Shown here: in pieces, positions 1 to 9,496 of the stretch
Layout of the letters: each line of letters begins with the position of its first letter
Numbering within the stretch: position 1 is the stretch's first letter
DNA from: Kalmanozyma brasiliensis GHG001
Taxonomy: Eukaryota > Basidiomycota > Ustilaginomycetes > Ustilaginales
Assembly: GCF_000497045.1 (NCBI RefSeq)
Contig: NW_015961954.1
Location: forward strand, 124,001 to 188,000
Reading direction: 5' to 3'
Length of the DNA: 64,000 nt
Program-made: the position numbers and the translations under genes
Notes under the pieces: model-generated
The model's database searches: none
What the model saw: the letters and a program-made list of their open reading frames with translations, nothing else
What the model was told of the DNA's origin: nothing

Positions 1-401
1 TGCATGGTGTTGTCGCCGGGTCGCAAGAGGAGAGCTTCGGCGGCGGAAGAGTTGTCGATCACTTGCGGCGCGAGCGCGACTGCGGTCGAAGTGGACGAAG
101 ATGCGGAAGAAGGGCCGGAAGGGTTGGATGTTGAAGCCGGTGCCGACGGTGCTGCGGCATTGCTGTTCCTCTTTGACTTCTTCGACGGCCGTGATGAGGA
201 AGGAGGTGCTTCGGGAGATGCCTGTAGCGCTTGTTGTGATGTCGATGCTTGCTCAGGCTTGAGACTGCCCAGTCCAAAAGCGTCGGTGGGATCGTAGTCC
301 AGAGGCTCGGTGGTCGTTGCTGTCTTCGACTTGACCAGCTGGGGCGAAGGCTGCTCGCCGATGTCGCTGTCTTCAGAGCCGTAGCCTGCAAGAGCGTCCA
401 T
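1..401 (-). CDS. Probable pre-mRNA-processing factor PRP17/CDC40, N-terminal part (cut by window edge)
   Basis: The minus strand reads from an ATG at 399-401 off the left edge of the window without a stop, giving about 133 residues. The product starts MDALAGYGSEDSD and continues with a Thr/Pro/Ser-rich low-complexity stretch and a basic patch (about residues 60-75). It then turns into an APQVIDNSS...LRPGDNTM segment. Known PRP17/CDC40 proteins begin with a short GYxSDxD-type acidic motif and a disordered leader before a conserved N-terminal block and C-terminal WD40 repeats. The opening and the end of this fragment fit that plan, but the WD40 part lies outside the window. The assignment is therefore inference from the leader alone. 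The gene is divergent from SGD1, sharing a 240-bp upstream region. Frame and start are well supported; identity is tentative. Confidence 0.5.
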   Translation of the reverse strand, partial: MDALAGYGSEDSDIGEQPSPQLVKSKTATTTEPLDYDPTDAFGLGSLKPEQASTSQQALQASPEAPPSSSRPSKKSKRNSNAAAPSAPASTSNPSGPSSASSSTSTAVALAPQVIDNSSAAEALLLRPGDNTM

Positions 402-641
402 GATTGCACCTTTCACTCGTTCGGACCGAGTCTGCCTTCGTTCGTTGGTTATAGAGAAGGGTCAGAAGAAGGTGAGCAACGGTAATGCAAGACCAAACCT
501 CGTTCTGCGGCCATCTGAATCGCTCCGATTTCCGAGCTTTGAAGCAAAATTTACTTTTTTGCCGCTTCTTCTTCTTGTTCTCCACACCCTTCTTCCTCCA
601 GACACCAAACCGCCTCGAAAAGAGAAGACAGCAAAGTCGCA

Positions 642-3600
642 ATGCCGTTCGACTCACGCTTGAAGTCGCGCAAGACGACGACGCTACCCGCAGCCCTTCG
701 TGATGAACTTGGACTGCCTGCCCCTTCCGCGCAGAGACGTCCCTTCCGGCCACACGACCGAGGCAACCGCTTCGACTCGCACAATGGGTCGGGCAAGCCA
801 CAGCTCAAGGCGATAGGCAGGCCGCAGAGCGCCGTCAATGGTGCAGCAAAGGGGACGTCGAGGGGCCCCATCAAGTCGCTGCGGAATCAGGAGAAGGAGC
901 AGCAAGAGCAGCAGCAACAGCGAAAGCAGCAACGGTCGCAAGCTGGACCGTCTTTGCAGCACAAGGGCAATAAGCCAACCACGAACCGCAACGCGAACGC
1001 TAATGCAGCCTCATCGAGTCGCGCAAACAGCAATGCTGGGCAAGCTGACAAAAAGCGAAAGTCGACCAACCAGCCAAGAGAGGAGCTCAAAGTCATCAAG
1101 AAGCCCAAGAGCACCAAAGCACCTCTACCACAATCGGAGGATGAAGAGTCGGTCGAACAGAAACAGCGACTCAACCCGTTCACTGGCGAGCTCGAGGTAG
1201 TCAAGCCGAACAAGAAGAGGACGTCCTCTACTAAGCCCACTGCGCTCGAGAAGATGCTTGCGCGTGCAGAGGCGGGCCCATCCACCTCGTCAAATGGCAA
1301 AGCAAAGGCGAGCGAGGGTCTGGACGGCGGCAAGAAGAAGGGCAGACGACACATGACACAGCAGGAGAAGGAGGATGAGGACGAGATCCGATGGCTCGAG
1401 TACAGTCTAGGCAAAAGCAGACAGGGGGAGGATGTGGTGCGCGATGATCTGGATGACTTCTTGGACGATCTGGATCGGTTCCAGGTGGGAATGTATGATG
1501 AAAGTGATAGCGACGAGGAGGAAGAGGAGAGTGATGACGAGAGCGACGACTCCGGGTTGGAGGACGTCAGTGCGAGCGAAGACGATGAGTCGGAGGAGGG
1601 TGAGGAGGAAGAGGGAGACAGCGAGATGGACGGAGAGAGTGCCAGTGAGGACGAGGAGATGGAAGCGTTAGAGGGAGAAGGGGCGTACGACTTCGACTCG
1701 AATGACGAAGACGACTTCAGCAACTGGGATGCTGCCATGGCCACAACAGACGAAGAAGCGGAGGAAGATGATGACGAAGAAGCCAGCACCGACGAGGACG
1801 ACGAAAGCGAAGAAACCGCCGAGGAGGACTCTGAAGCCGAGGAAGCCCGTGCACTCATCGCTGGTTCCGCAAAGACAGCCTCATCCGACACCGTCGCATC
1901 GACATCCGCATCATCAGCTCCTGCTGCCGCAACAGCCACCAAGTACATCCCTCCAGCTCTGCGCGCAAAGCTCGCCGCCGAGTCCTCTAGCACAACCACA
2001 CCCGCCACTTCAAACGCTCCATCCGGCCCAGGCATCACGGAAGCAGAAATGGACCCCATCGCCGCGCAGAAGCTGCGCCGCCAAGCGCAGGGCCTGCTCA
2101 ACCGTCTCGGCGACGGCAACATCGACACGATTCTTGGCGAGTACGAGAACCTCTACCGGTCCCACCCACGCGCCCATGTCACCTCGACCATCACGCAGCT
2201 CATCATCGACATCATCACCTCGCGCTCCAACCTCATCGACACCTTTGTCATCCTGCATGCCGCCCTAGTTGCCGCTCTGCACAAGGTCATCGGTGTCGAG
2301 TTTGCTGCGTACTTCACTCAGCGTCTCGTCGAGGTCCTGACCAAGCACTACGACGAGCTGCGACAGAACGCGGGGGTGGAGGTTGATGACGAGGAGGACA
2401 AGGGCAAAGAGTGTCTCAACCTCACCGTCCTAGCCTGTGAACTGTACAACCTGCACGTGGTAGCGTGTCCGCTCATCTACGACCTCATCCGCATGTTTCT
2501 CGGCGAACGCACCTCGTCCGCAGACGTGGGGAGCATTACGGAAGTGGACATCGAGCTGCTGCTCCGCACCATCCGGTGCTGTGGCCACCAGCTCCGCTCG
2601 GACGACTCGACGTCGCTCAAGGCCATCATCACCTTGACCCAATCGCGCGTCGCCACATCGACCGCATCGACGCGCACCAAATTCATGCTGGAGCGCATGA
2701 CGGATCTGCAGAAGAACGCAAGGTCGAAGTCCAACGCCAACGACGCGTCCAATCCGGCCAGTGCGACGGGTCAGCTGTTGACGCGAATGAAGAAGTTCCT
2801 TGGTGGGTTGGGGAAGAAGCGCACCGTCAAAGCATACGAAGCTCTTCGAATCGGGCTCAAGGACTTGCAAGACGCGGACAAGAAGGGCAAGTGGTGGCTT
2901 GTCGGCGCAGCATGGACTGGTCAATCCGACCAATCCGACGCGCAGGGGTTGACCAAGCTGACGCCCATGAACGCGCGCTCCTCCGCCATCCAATCCTCCA
3001 ACATCACTCAGGAGCACGACAAAGCGCAGCAGGAGCTGCTCGACCTCGCCCGATCTCAGGGGATGAACACCGACGCGCGCCGTTCGGTCTTCATCACCCT
3101 CATCACAGCGACCGACTTCCGCCAAGCAGCCGAGAACCTCCTTCTCCTAAAACTGAACGACGTGCAGCGACGCGAAGTCATCCGCGTCCTCGTCCACTGC
3201 GTCGGCTCCGAATCCACCTACAACCCGTACTACACGCTGATCGGCCAGGAGATCTGTCGTAATGACCACGGCATGCGCGTGACGCTCCAGTACTGTCTCT
3301 GGGACTTCCTGCGTGAGCTAGGCCAGTCGGACGTTGGGGGTGAGAAGTTCGCCGCTGCGCACTTCGGCGATGCCTCTGCAGATAAGACTGTCGATCCCCG
3401 AAGGGTGGGCAACCTGGCTCGCGCCTACGCTTGGTGGATGACCCACGACTGTCTGTCGCTGCAATCGCTCAAGACAGTCGATTTCACTATGATGCGCACG
3501 CGACCGGGGGAGTTTTTGGGCTTGTTGATGGTGCACCTCGTGCTGAGCGTCCAGGCGAAGAGCCCGGCGAGGACACTCCATCTGCCGACGGTGACGAAGG

Positions 3601-3920
3601 AGTTGAAGGTGGAGAAATTGGGCAAGTGGATTCAGGCAAATCTGTTGGGTGGCAGCGCGGATTTGAGTCGGGGACTGCTGTTCTTTTTGAACACAAAGCT
3701 GGATGCGAGGGCGCAGAGGAAGTTGATCTTGGGCGAGGAGAGTGGGGATAAGGGGTTGAGGCGGCAGATGGCGCCGCTTTTGGAGATTGTGAAGGAGGGA
3801 CTGGGCGTGATGTTGAAGACGGTGGAGGGGATCGTACAGCAGCAGGACGTGGTTGGTGATGGTCTGGATCCCTTGGATGGGGACAGCAGTGACGAGGACG
3901 TCGATGACGAGGAAGAGTAA
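642..3920 (+). CDS. SGD1: SGD1/NOM1-type nucleolar protein, MIF4G plus MA3 domains
   Basis: A 1092-residue ORF starts at the first ATG, with MPFDSRLKSRK as N-terminus. Residues about 1-240 are basic and Gln/Lys-rich. About 240-410 form a very acidic Asp/Glu/Ser tract, a typical nucleolar-protein feature. A MIF4G domain begins near residue 476 (LRRQAQGLLNRLGDGNID) and an MA3 domain near residue 812 (RRSVFITLITATDFRQA). The tail is again acidic. This order matches the NOM1/Sgd1 family, which acts in the nucleolus in 18S rRNA maturation of the small ribosomal subunit; the yeast gene is also known as a suppressor of glycerol defect. No intron is needed. The TAA stop at 3918-3920 lies inside the first bases of a terminal inverted repeat of a foldback element, so the present C-terminus may have been set by that insertion. 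Confidence 0.93.
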   Translation: MPFDSRLKSRKTTTLPAALRDELGLPAPSAQRRPFRPHDRGNRFDSHNGSGKPQLKAIGRPQSAVNGAAKGTSRGPIKSLRNQEKEQQEQQQQRKQQRSQAGPSLQHKGNKPTTNRNANANAASSSRANSNAGQADKKRKSTNQPREELKVIKKPKSTKAPLPQSEDEESVEQKQRLNPFTGELEVVKPNKKRTSSTKPTALEKMLARAEAGPSTSSNGKAKASEGLDGGKKKGRRHMTQQEKEDEDEIRWLEYSLGKSRQGEDVVRDDLDDFLDDLDRFQVGMYDESDSDEEEEESDDESDDSGLEDVSASEDDESEEGEEEEGDSEMDGESASEDEEMEALEGEGAYDFDSNDEDDFSNWDAAMATTDEEAEEDDDEEASTDEDDESEETAEEDSEAEEARALIAGSAKTASSDTVASTSASSAPAAATATKYIPPALRAKLAAESSSTTTPATSNAPSGPGITEAEMDPIAAQKLRRQAQGLLNRLGDGNIDTILGEYENLYRSHPRAHVTSTITQLIIDIITSRSNLIDTFVILHAALVAALHKVIGVEFAAYFTQRLVEVLTKHYDELRQNAGVEVDDEEDKGKECLNLTVLACELYNLHVVACPLIYDLIRMFLGERTSSADVGSITEVDIELLLRTIRCCGHQLRSDDSTSLKAIITLTQSRVATSTASTRTKFMLERMTDLQKNARSKSNANDASNPASATGQLLTRMKKFLGGLGKKRTVKAYEALRIGLKDLQDADKKGKWWLVGAAWTGQSDQSDAQGLTKLTPMNARSSAIQSSNITQEHDKAQQELLDLARSQGMNTDARRSVFITLITATDFRQAAENLLLLKLNDVQRREVIRVLVHCVGSESTYNPYYTLIGQEICRNDHGMRVTLQYCLWDFLRELGQSDVGGEKFAAAHFGDASADKTVDPRRVGNLARAYAWWMTHDCLSLQSLKTVDFTMMRTRPGEFLGLLMVHLVLSVQAKSPARTLHLPTVTKELKVEKLGKWIQANLLGGSADLSRGLLFFLNTKLDARAQRKLILGEESGDKGLRRQMAPLLEIVKEGLGVMLKTVEGIVQQQDVVGDGLDPLDGDSSDEDVDDEEE

Positions 3921-3966
3921 CGTGATTCACGTATTGCCCGAACGCCCGTATTGCTCGGACGATCCG
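3916..3966 (+). repeat. Left terminal inverted repeat of the foldback element
   Basis: This 51-bp arm begins AGTAACGTGATTCACG. It contains two tandem copies of a 15-bp unit, CGTATTGCYCGRACG, at 3930-3944 and 3947-3961. A small palindrome, CGTGATTCACG, lies at 3921-3931. Tandem units inside a TIR are typical transposase-binding sites, but that role is inferred. The SGD1 stop codon occupies bases 3-5 of this arm. Confidence 0.88.
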
Positions 3967-4804
3967 AAATTAGACTTTTGGGCAGTCTAGCTGTCTTTTG
4001 TGCATTTGGTACCATGCTCTTTGAGATGCTGTCAATGCTACCACATGCGCCAATGTTATGCAGTGAGTTGTGGTACCTCTGGCGGGAGGGTGGAGGTGAA
4101 TGGTCCATGCCTCGTTTTGCGAATAAGTGGCATCGCTGTCAAACAAATTGAGATGGTGGTTTGGCGAACGGAAAATCCCTGGCCTTTAGGCACTTCAGCA
4201 GTGTAAACTGCAGATCCCACAATGCTCGTTCTTACCTGACGACAACGCACGACAGGCAGCAGGTGACTTCACAGTTGCACAAGATCAGGCGTGTGCTTGA
4301 TCTCGCCGGCAGGAAGCCCAGGATCAACAGAGATGGTGGTAGTGATCAGTGATGGTGTCAAAAGGCGTGAATTTGTGCACGCACATCGGCAGTGTCGATA
4401 TTTTTGAATAATTGACGTCGTCTTTGCCATCACGGATCACGACGACGATGATTTGCAAGTCCCCTTGCCGCGCTATGGGCTTGTACAGCCTGTACGGCTC
4501 CACGTCGTTGCTGTTGAAGCTCTCGTCTGCCGTACCTTGGCGCTGTTTGGGGGCACAAGCATTCAAGAAGGCGCTCTACACTGCCAAAGTGCCCAAAACG
4601 GGCTTCTGCAGCTTCAGACTACCACAGCTCAGCGAGAAGGCAATGCATAGCATTGATGTTGCTTGTACGATGTTCAACAGCATCTGCGTAAGCGTCTTTC
4701 CAAGAGTCTTCCGCCGACATTGTGCGTATCCATGCATTTGCAGCCGTCTCAAGTGATCACCACTTTTTGCAAAAAGACTGCTCAGAAGGCGTTGACCAAC
4801 TTTG

Positions 4805-4855
4805 CAGATCGTTCGAGCAATACGGGCGTTCGGGCAATACGTGAATTACGTTACT
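4805..4855 (-). repeat. Right terminal inverted repeat of the foldback element
   Basis: The reverse complement matches the left arm with three transitions and keeps both 15-bp subunits. It ends about 120 bp before the ROK1 stop codon, so the element lies in or next to the ROK1 3' untranslated region. Confidence 0.88.
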
Positions 4856-4974
4856 GAGCTTAGAGATTCACCCATGAAACTTTGTGACAAGAATCTCAAA
4901 CATGCTCATCACTGTGTGACTGCGGTGAATTGTGTGATTGCTGTGCACCTCGCTGACCCAAACATCGACAGTGT

Positions 4975-6762
4975 CTACTTCTCCCCGCCACCTTCCTTCT
5001 TCCCCTCGGAAACCTTTCTCCTCTTGCTCCCCGCAATCATATCCCTCCTCTTATTCGCCTCTCTCCTACCGACACTGCTAGCCGCACTCGTCCGGATCTC
5101 CTTCCTCTCCGGCGCCCGCTGCTTCAGCTTCTTCCTCTCCTTCTTCCCCGGCCCCTTCAACTTGACCATCCACTCGGGCACCTCGCATCCGCTCTGCCTC
5201 ATCACGTTCACCACCGTCTTCAGATGCCCTGCGTCCTCCTTGGTAAAGTACGTGATCGCACGTCCCTGCCTTCCCGCTCGACCCGTTCGCCCGATCCGAT
5301 GAATATAGCTCTGAACGCTCTGTGGGAAATCGTAGTTGATCACCAGCTGAACGCCCTTGAAGTCAATCCCTCTCGCCATGAGTTCGGTGCAGATGAGCAC
5401 CCACACATCGCCCCTCTTGAACGCGCTGATCACGCCTTCGCGTTGCACCTTAGGTCGTTCGGAATGTATCACATCCACGTGCAGCCCATCGTAGACGAGC
5501 TCATGAAACAGATCCTTAGCTCGTTCGATGGACTGGACGAAGAGCAGCACGGGGGGTTTCAACCCTCCTTCCGTGATCAACGACCTCAATGCGTGCAACT
5601 TTCCGTCTTCCGAACCGACGAATAGCAACTCTTGCTGGATCGTCTCTGTGGCGCTGTCCTTGGTGCCGACGATGACGCGACATTCGTCGACCATGAACGT
5701 CCTTGCCATCTCCTCGACGCCCGCAGGCAGTGTCGCGCTGAACAACGCCTTGCGAAGATCCGGATGCGTGCAAGCAGCCAAAATCGAATCCGTCTGCTCC
5801 AAAAACCCCTCTTCCAACAACCGATCCGCTTCGTCCAGCACCAAATGTCTTACATTGCCCAATTCGACCTCTTCCTTCTCCACCGCGTGCACAAGTCGCA
5901 GAGGGGTGGAGATGAGGATGTCGAACTTCTTGCGCTTGCTCGGCTCTTGAGAGAGAGACGAGAAATCGGCCGTATTGGTGAGGACGCAGATCCGAAAGTT
6001 GCGCCCGTCGGAGAGACGACGGAGCTGGTCGTGGATCTGTTGAGCGAGCTCGCGGGTGGGGGAGACGATCACGGCGCGGAAGGTTTCTTTTTTCGATGGG
6101 GCGCGGAGGTGGTGCAGAAGGGGGAGGAGGAAGGCGAGCGTCTTGCCTGAGCCAGTGGGTGCGCCGGCGAGAAGGTCGCGATTGGCGAGGAGGACCGGCA
6201 TGGCACCCCTCTGGATCGCCGTCGGAACGGACCAACCCCACTTGTCTAGGTTGGTGCGCAGCCAGGGTTGCACGTTGAAGCGCGTCTCGAGTTCCGACCA
6301 CGATGCCATGGGGAGCGGCACGTCGGTGCCTTTGAGCTTGATCTTGTTCGCCTTGAGGAAGGTGCTGAGGGTTGCTTTGGTTACCGGTGGCTCGTCTGCT
6401 GCTTGTTCATCCGCTTCAGCTTCTGAGTCGGATGACTCGTCCTCGGCTTTACGCTTGCCGTCCTTCTTACTCAGCCTCTCCTCTCTCTCGACAGCCGAGG
6501 TGGTAGACTTGGCCTTGGCTGCGGAACCAAAGAAGTCGAGTCCATCCGGCACAATGACCTTGGCTCCATTGGTAGCGCTGTGCTTCTGCTCTCCATCCGC
6601 CGTAGTCTGGACGTCACTGCGCTTTCTCTTGCCCTTGCTCTTGGCATTCGCCGTCGAGGTGGAAGCCTCGTCGTCAGCGCCACCAAAGATCTTGAGATCG
6701 TTCTGGAAGCGCCTCTTGTCGAAGCTGGCGCCTCCGCCTGCTAGCGTGCGGAAGATGTCCAT
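4975..6762 (-). CDS. ROK1: ATP-dependent DEAD-box RNA helicase ROK1 (DDX52 family)
   Basis: The product has 595 residues from the ATG at 6760-6762, opening MDIFRTLAGGGASFDK, the family's characteristic N-terminus. The frame is open 24 codons further upstream but holds no ATG there. Helicase motifs appear in order: Q-motif region (WGWSVPTAIQ), Walker A GAPTGSGKT near residue 200, PTRELAQQ, LDEADRL near 307, SAT, RGIDFKGV and HRIGRTGRAGRQG. A basic low-complexity C-terminus ends at a TAG. Rok1/DDX52 works in the nucleolus on 18S rRNA and small-subunit assembly, the same process as the neighbouring SGD1, which is transcribed convergently. It lies downstream of the F-box gene on the same strand with a 403-bp gap, so it probably has its own promoter. 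No intron is evident. Confidence 0.95.
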   Translation of the reverse strand: MDIFRTLAGGGASFDKRRFQNDLKIFGGADDEASTSTANAKSKGKRKRSDVQTTADGEQKHSATNGAKVIVPDGLDFFGSAAKAKSTTSAVEREERLSKKDGKRKAEDESSDSEAEADEQAADEPPVTKATLSTFLKANKIKLKGTDVPLPMASWSELETRFNVQPWLRTNLDKWGWSVPTAIQRGAMPVLLANRDLLAGAPTGSGKTLAFLLPLLHHLRAPSKKETFRAVIVSPTRELAQQIHDQLRRLSDGRNFRICVLTNTADFSSLSQEPSKRKKFDILISTPLRLVHAVEKEEVELGNVRHLVLDEADRLLEEGFLEQTDSILAACTHPDLRKALFSATLPAGVEEMARTFMVDECRVIVGTKDSATETIQQELLFVGSEDGKLHALRSLITEGGLKPPVLLFVQSIERAKDLFHELVYDGLHVDVIHSERPKVQREGVISAFKRGDVWVLICTELMARGIDFKGVQLVINYDFPQSVQSYIHRIGRTGRAGRQGRAITYFTKEDAGHLKTVVNVMRQSGCEVPEWMVKLKGPGKKERKKLKQRAPERKEIRTSAASSVGRREANKRRDMIAGSKRRKVSEGKKEGGGEK

Positions 6763-7165
6763 CGTCGATGCCGTGGAGGGAGCCCTGTTGTGCTGCTCGG
6801 CTGGAGCTTGATGAAGAGCGCTGAGTGTCACCAAGATTAGTATGGTGTTGCAAGTTCAAGCCTGAGAAGGACACAAAGTTTACCGCGAGCCTTCGAAAAA
6901 TTTGGCTGAGGTGGAGCAAAGATTTTCCGACTTCCGCGAATCGAAGCGTTGGACCTCACACACAACAGTTGAGCTCTGCTCGAACGTTCCTGCTCTGACC
7001 GTTCAGAAACAGCTTCAGCGGCATACGGACGAGACTGACGGCTACAGGCAGGGTGATGAACTGGATTGATTGGAGCGAGTGGCCTCAAAAGCATGGTATA
7101 TTGGTGGTACAACGTAAAATACAGATGATGACGATGACAACCCGGCGAGTTCATCGAGACAGGGA
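6763..7165. other. Intergenic region between the F-box gene and ROK1
   Basis: This 403-bp gap between two minus-strand genes should hold the F-box gene's 3' end and the ROK1 promoter and leader. No coding potential, tRNA or repeat was recognised. Confidence 0.6.
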
Positions 7166-9496
7166 TTAGCCGAAGGTCCACACCTGCACCCGTTCACGAG
7201 GGTGAGATGCATCGAGAGCAGCGCCAATAGAGCCTGACGGCATTTCAGTCGCATCAGGATAAGTGACGATGCTGACAATCTTGTCGAAGGCGGTTGAGAC
7301 CCAACGAATGATGCCTTGAGCTTGACGGTCAAGTACGCGGCTGCGAACGAGCTGGCCCAGACAGGGACCGGAGGATCGGCCTCGAATGAGCTGATGCGTG
7401 CTTGTCTGCGTCTCGTCCATATCATTCGTGACTGTCTGCTGCGGTTCTGTTGGTGTCCTTAGCGTGAGCACGTGAGCCATCTGACTGGCAGCCTCGTCAC
7501 CCTCTTCCTCCTCCAGAATTGTTGAGCTGGTAGACCTTGCACCAGTGCTTGGTGTCCAGTCAGATCGGCCTTGACCCCGTGCTGCAGTTCGAGCGTTTCG
7601 CATCGCACTGGCGATCGAGTCGGTCTCATTTGACCGGTCCCCCAGAGTCCAGATCATGACGCTACCATCGGCACTGCCGCTGACGCATCGTCCGTCTTCG
7701 AGCGCAACGCTGTGAACGCTGCCGGTGTGACCGTGCAGGCTGCGACGATGCACCAGCCGCAAGACTTGTTTCTGCGAGTGAGGAGTGGCGGTTGCTGAGC
7801 GTGGAATCGAATTTGAGTCTTGTTGACCCGACCGCACGAAGGTGGTAGCGCCCAGCAGCTCGTAGACCTCGACGAGATTGTCGCTGGCTCCAAGCACCAC
7901 GAAGGGGTCGTCGTAGGTCAAGCTCGTAGATCTGCTGCCATTCGAGGTGGAGACCTGGGCCGGCATGGGATGACCCTGATCCAGAATCGGGCGTTGAGCA
8001 GGCAGGGATTGAGCAAAGTCTCTGCCAAGCATGGATCGACCTCTCAGATCTACTGGCGTCGGCCGAAAAGGGTGCTTGGCTGTGGCATGGCGACTCGAGA
8101 CTTGTGCTGTAGGTGTCGACGGGTCAAGCCGTACGACAATCTCTTGGACCGAGACACTCCACGATGAAGGATAGCTGGGCGTCGAGTAGACCAGAGTGAC
8201 TCTGAACGCCGACTTGTCGGGACCTTGCGTCGGCGCATGACGCTCCGCAGATGAGGACGACGAAGTTCGTCGAGTACGTTTGATACTGTCGAAGTACGGC
8301 AACATCTTGAGGCGTAAGGACGCCGGCCACGAGCATCGGTAGCTCGACATGCGATGAATCGGAGTCATCTTCGAGGGTGAAGCAGTGTCAAGCCGATAGA
8401 AAGCGACGTCGAACTGGGAGGAGCATAGCACGAGGGCAGGGAAATGAAGAGCCGCCATTGTGACATGTTCTGCCGAAGTCGTGGCTGCGGGACGGTGGAA
8501 CATCTCCTCCACGGTCCTGACCGTGCCTTGCACACTCTCTATCGAGAACAGACTAATATGTCCGGTCGAATAAGCAACGAGAACTCTCGCTGCTGGACTG
8601 CCGCAGCATGTCTGGTCTCCAGGCGACTTGCGCTTGCGAGGACCAGACGCATCAGCAATCGCTGCATCACCGGCGATAGCAGCATCGACTGCGATTTCGG
8701 TGATGTGCACATCAGATCTGCGGGCCGAAAGAAGCTTATCTAGCCCTGGTGAAGAAAGGGTTGCGACTGGCACCTTTTGATGAAGATCGCTGGGTATCTG
8801 ATTGTTGGTACTATGGAAGCGACCGTCTGAAATAGGTTCCGAAGAGTAGATCAAGACCCGTGGGGCATATGTGTCATCATGGATCGGAGTAGAAGATGCT
8901 GTGAAGATGAAGTCGTTCGACACCCTCACGACAGTGGGCTGAGGCGGAGATGGATGAGGTCGTGAGCTCGAACCAGCTTGAAGCTGTTGTGCGGACAGCT
9001 CGGATACGGCGAAGTTGCCTCGTTGCCAGTTGCGCGAAACGCTGTAGATCTGTTCCCATTCGAGGAGTTGACGCTTCGAAGTATCGTTGAGGCCGACGCT
9101 GTCGAGGTATAGCGACGAAAAGTCCCGATCGACGTCGATGTGCAACGCCGTCGAGCTGTAGAAGCGGTCGGGCAGTCGCTGTATCTGGCTGGGTCCGTCG
9201 CCGGTGACATGCTTGCCCGGCAAGACATTCTGATGCAACAGTAGGGATCCTAGCTCTCGCAAAGTGGGGAGGACGGCGGAAGTGTCATGCTGGACCTGAA
9301 CGCTCTGTGTGGGTCGCACAAAGTTGAAGTAGAAGAGACGTTTCCAGAGCAGACGATCCTTTGCGAGCGTGCGAAGGTGCTTGCTCACCTGCTGCACTCG
9401 AACAAGATCCTTGGCGTCGAGATAGCTAAGAATGCGCAGGATCGTCTCGTCAGCAAGCAGACGATTCATTGGCGGAGTGGCCGCGCTCGCGATCAT
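7166..9496 (-). CDS. F-box protein with degenerate WD40-like repeats
   Basis: A 776-residue ORF starts at the ATG at 9494-9496 (MIASAATPPMNR); a second ATG nine codons later is an alternative start. Residues about 13-55 form an F-box (LADETILRILSYLDAKDLV...LWKRLF), the segment that binds Skp1 in SCF ubiquitin ligases. The rest is a predicted beta-propeller with poorly conserved repeats. The clearest is GHTGSVHSVALEDGRCVSGS...VMIWTLG near residues 590-625, ending in the WD-like signature. Another is near the C-terminus (...RERVQVWTFG). By family analogy it would be a substrate receptor of an SCF complex. The substrate cannot be read from sequence. Ser-rich insertions interrupt the propeller. 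The gene is divergent from the CaMKK-type kinase and has no introns. Confidence 0.8.
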   Translation of the reverse strand: MIASAATPPMNRLLADETILRILSYLDAKDLVRVQQVSKHLRTLAKDRLLWKRLFYFNFVRPTQSVQVQHDTSAVLPTLRELGSLLLHQNVLPGKHVTGDGPSQIQRLPDRFYSSTALHIDVDRDFSSLYLDSVGLNDTSKRQLLEWEQIYSVSRNWQRGNFAVSELSAQQLQAGSSSRPHPSPPQPTVVRVSNDFIFTASSTPIHDDTYAPRVLIYSSEPISDGRFHSTNNQIPSDLHQKVPVATLSSPGLDKLLSARRSDVHITEIAVDAAIAGDAAIADASGPRKRKSPGDQTCCGSPAARVLVAYSTGHISLFSIESVQGTVRTVEEMFHRPAATTSAEHVTMAALHFPALVLCSSQFDVAFYRLDTASPSKMTPIHRMSSYRCSWPASLRLKMLPYFDSIKRTRRTSSSSSAERHAPTQGPDKSAFRVTLVYSTPSYPSSWSVSVQEIVVRLDPSTPTAQVSSRHATAKHPFRPTPVDLRGRSMLGRDFAQSLPAQRPILDQGHPMPAQVSTSNGSRSTSLTYDDPFVVLGASDNLVEVYELLGATTFVRSGQQDSNSIPRSATATPHSQKQVLRLVHRRSLHGHTGSVHSVALEDGRCVSGSADGSVMIWTLGDRSNETDSIASAMRNARTAARGQGRSDWTPSTGARSTSSTILEEEEGDEAASQMAHVLTLRTPTEPQQTVTNDMDETQTSTHQLIRGRSSGPCLGQLVRSRVLDRQAQGIIRWVSTAFDKIVSIVTYPDATEMPSGSIGAALDASHPRERVQVWTFG

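Larger units (their letters stand above)
3916..4855. mobile_element. Non-autonomous foldback/MITE-like DNA element, about 940 bp
   Basis: The element is bounded by 51-bp terminal inverted repeats (3916-3966 and 4805-4855) that agree at 48 of 51 positions, all differences being transitions. The interior also folds back imperfectly. For example, 4189-4205 and the reverse complement of 4577-4593 agree at 15 of 17 bases, and 4060-4079 resembles the reverse complement of the stretch around 4617-4634. No ORF inside looks like a transposase; the longest are about 80-115 codons with no recognisable motif. This is the structure of a non-autonomous DNA transposon relic moved in trans. It sits exactly between the convergent 3' ends of SGD1 and ROK1 and fills nearly all of the 1-kb gap. 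A target-site duplication could not be seen clearly, so the outer limits may be off by a few bases. Confidence 0.82.

Noticed and set aside
887..2128. 413-codon minus-strand Ser-rich ORF inside SGD1
   Set aside because: The Ser runs are the reverse complement of the GAN-codon acidic tract of SGD1.
4412..4756. 114-codon ORF inside the foldback element
   Set aside because: No transposase motif (no DDE/D pattern or zinc-binding region) and it lies in the self-complementary interior.
6763..6834. Extended N-terminus for ROK1 beginning at 6834
   Set aside because: The first codon is TTG and the family N-terminus MDIFRTL starts at the downstream ATG. The same reasoning was used for the kinase at 10009, fimbrin, SPF30, CYP8, TRM8 and KHA1.
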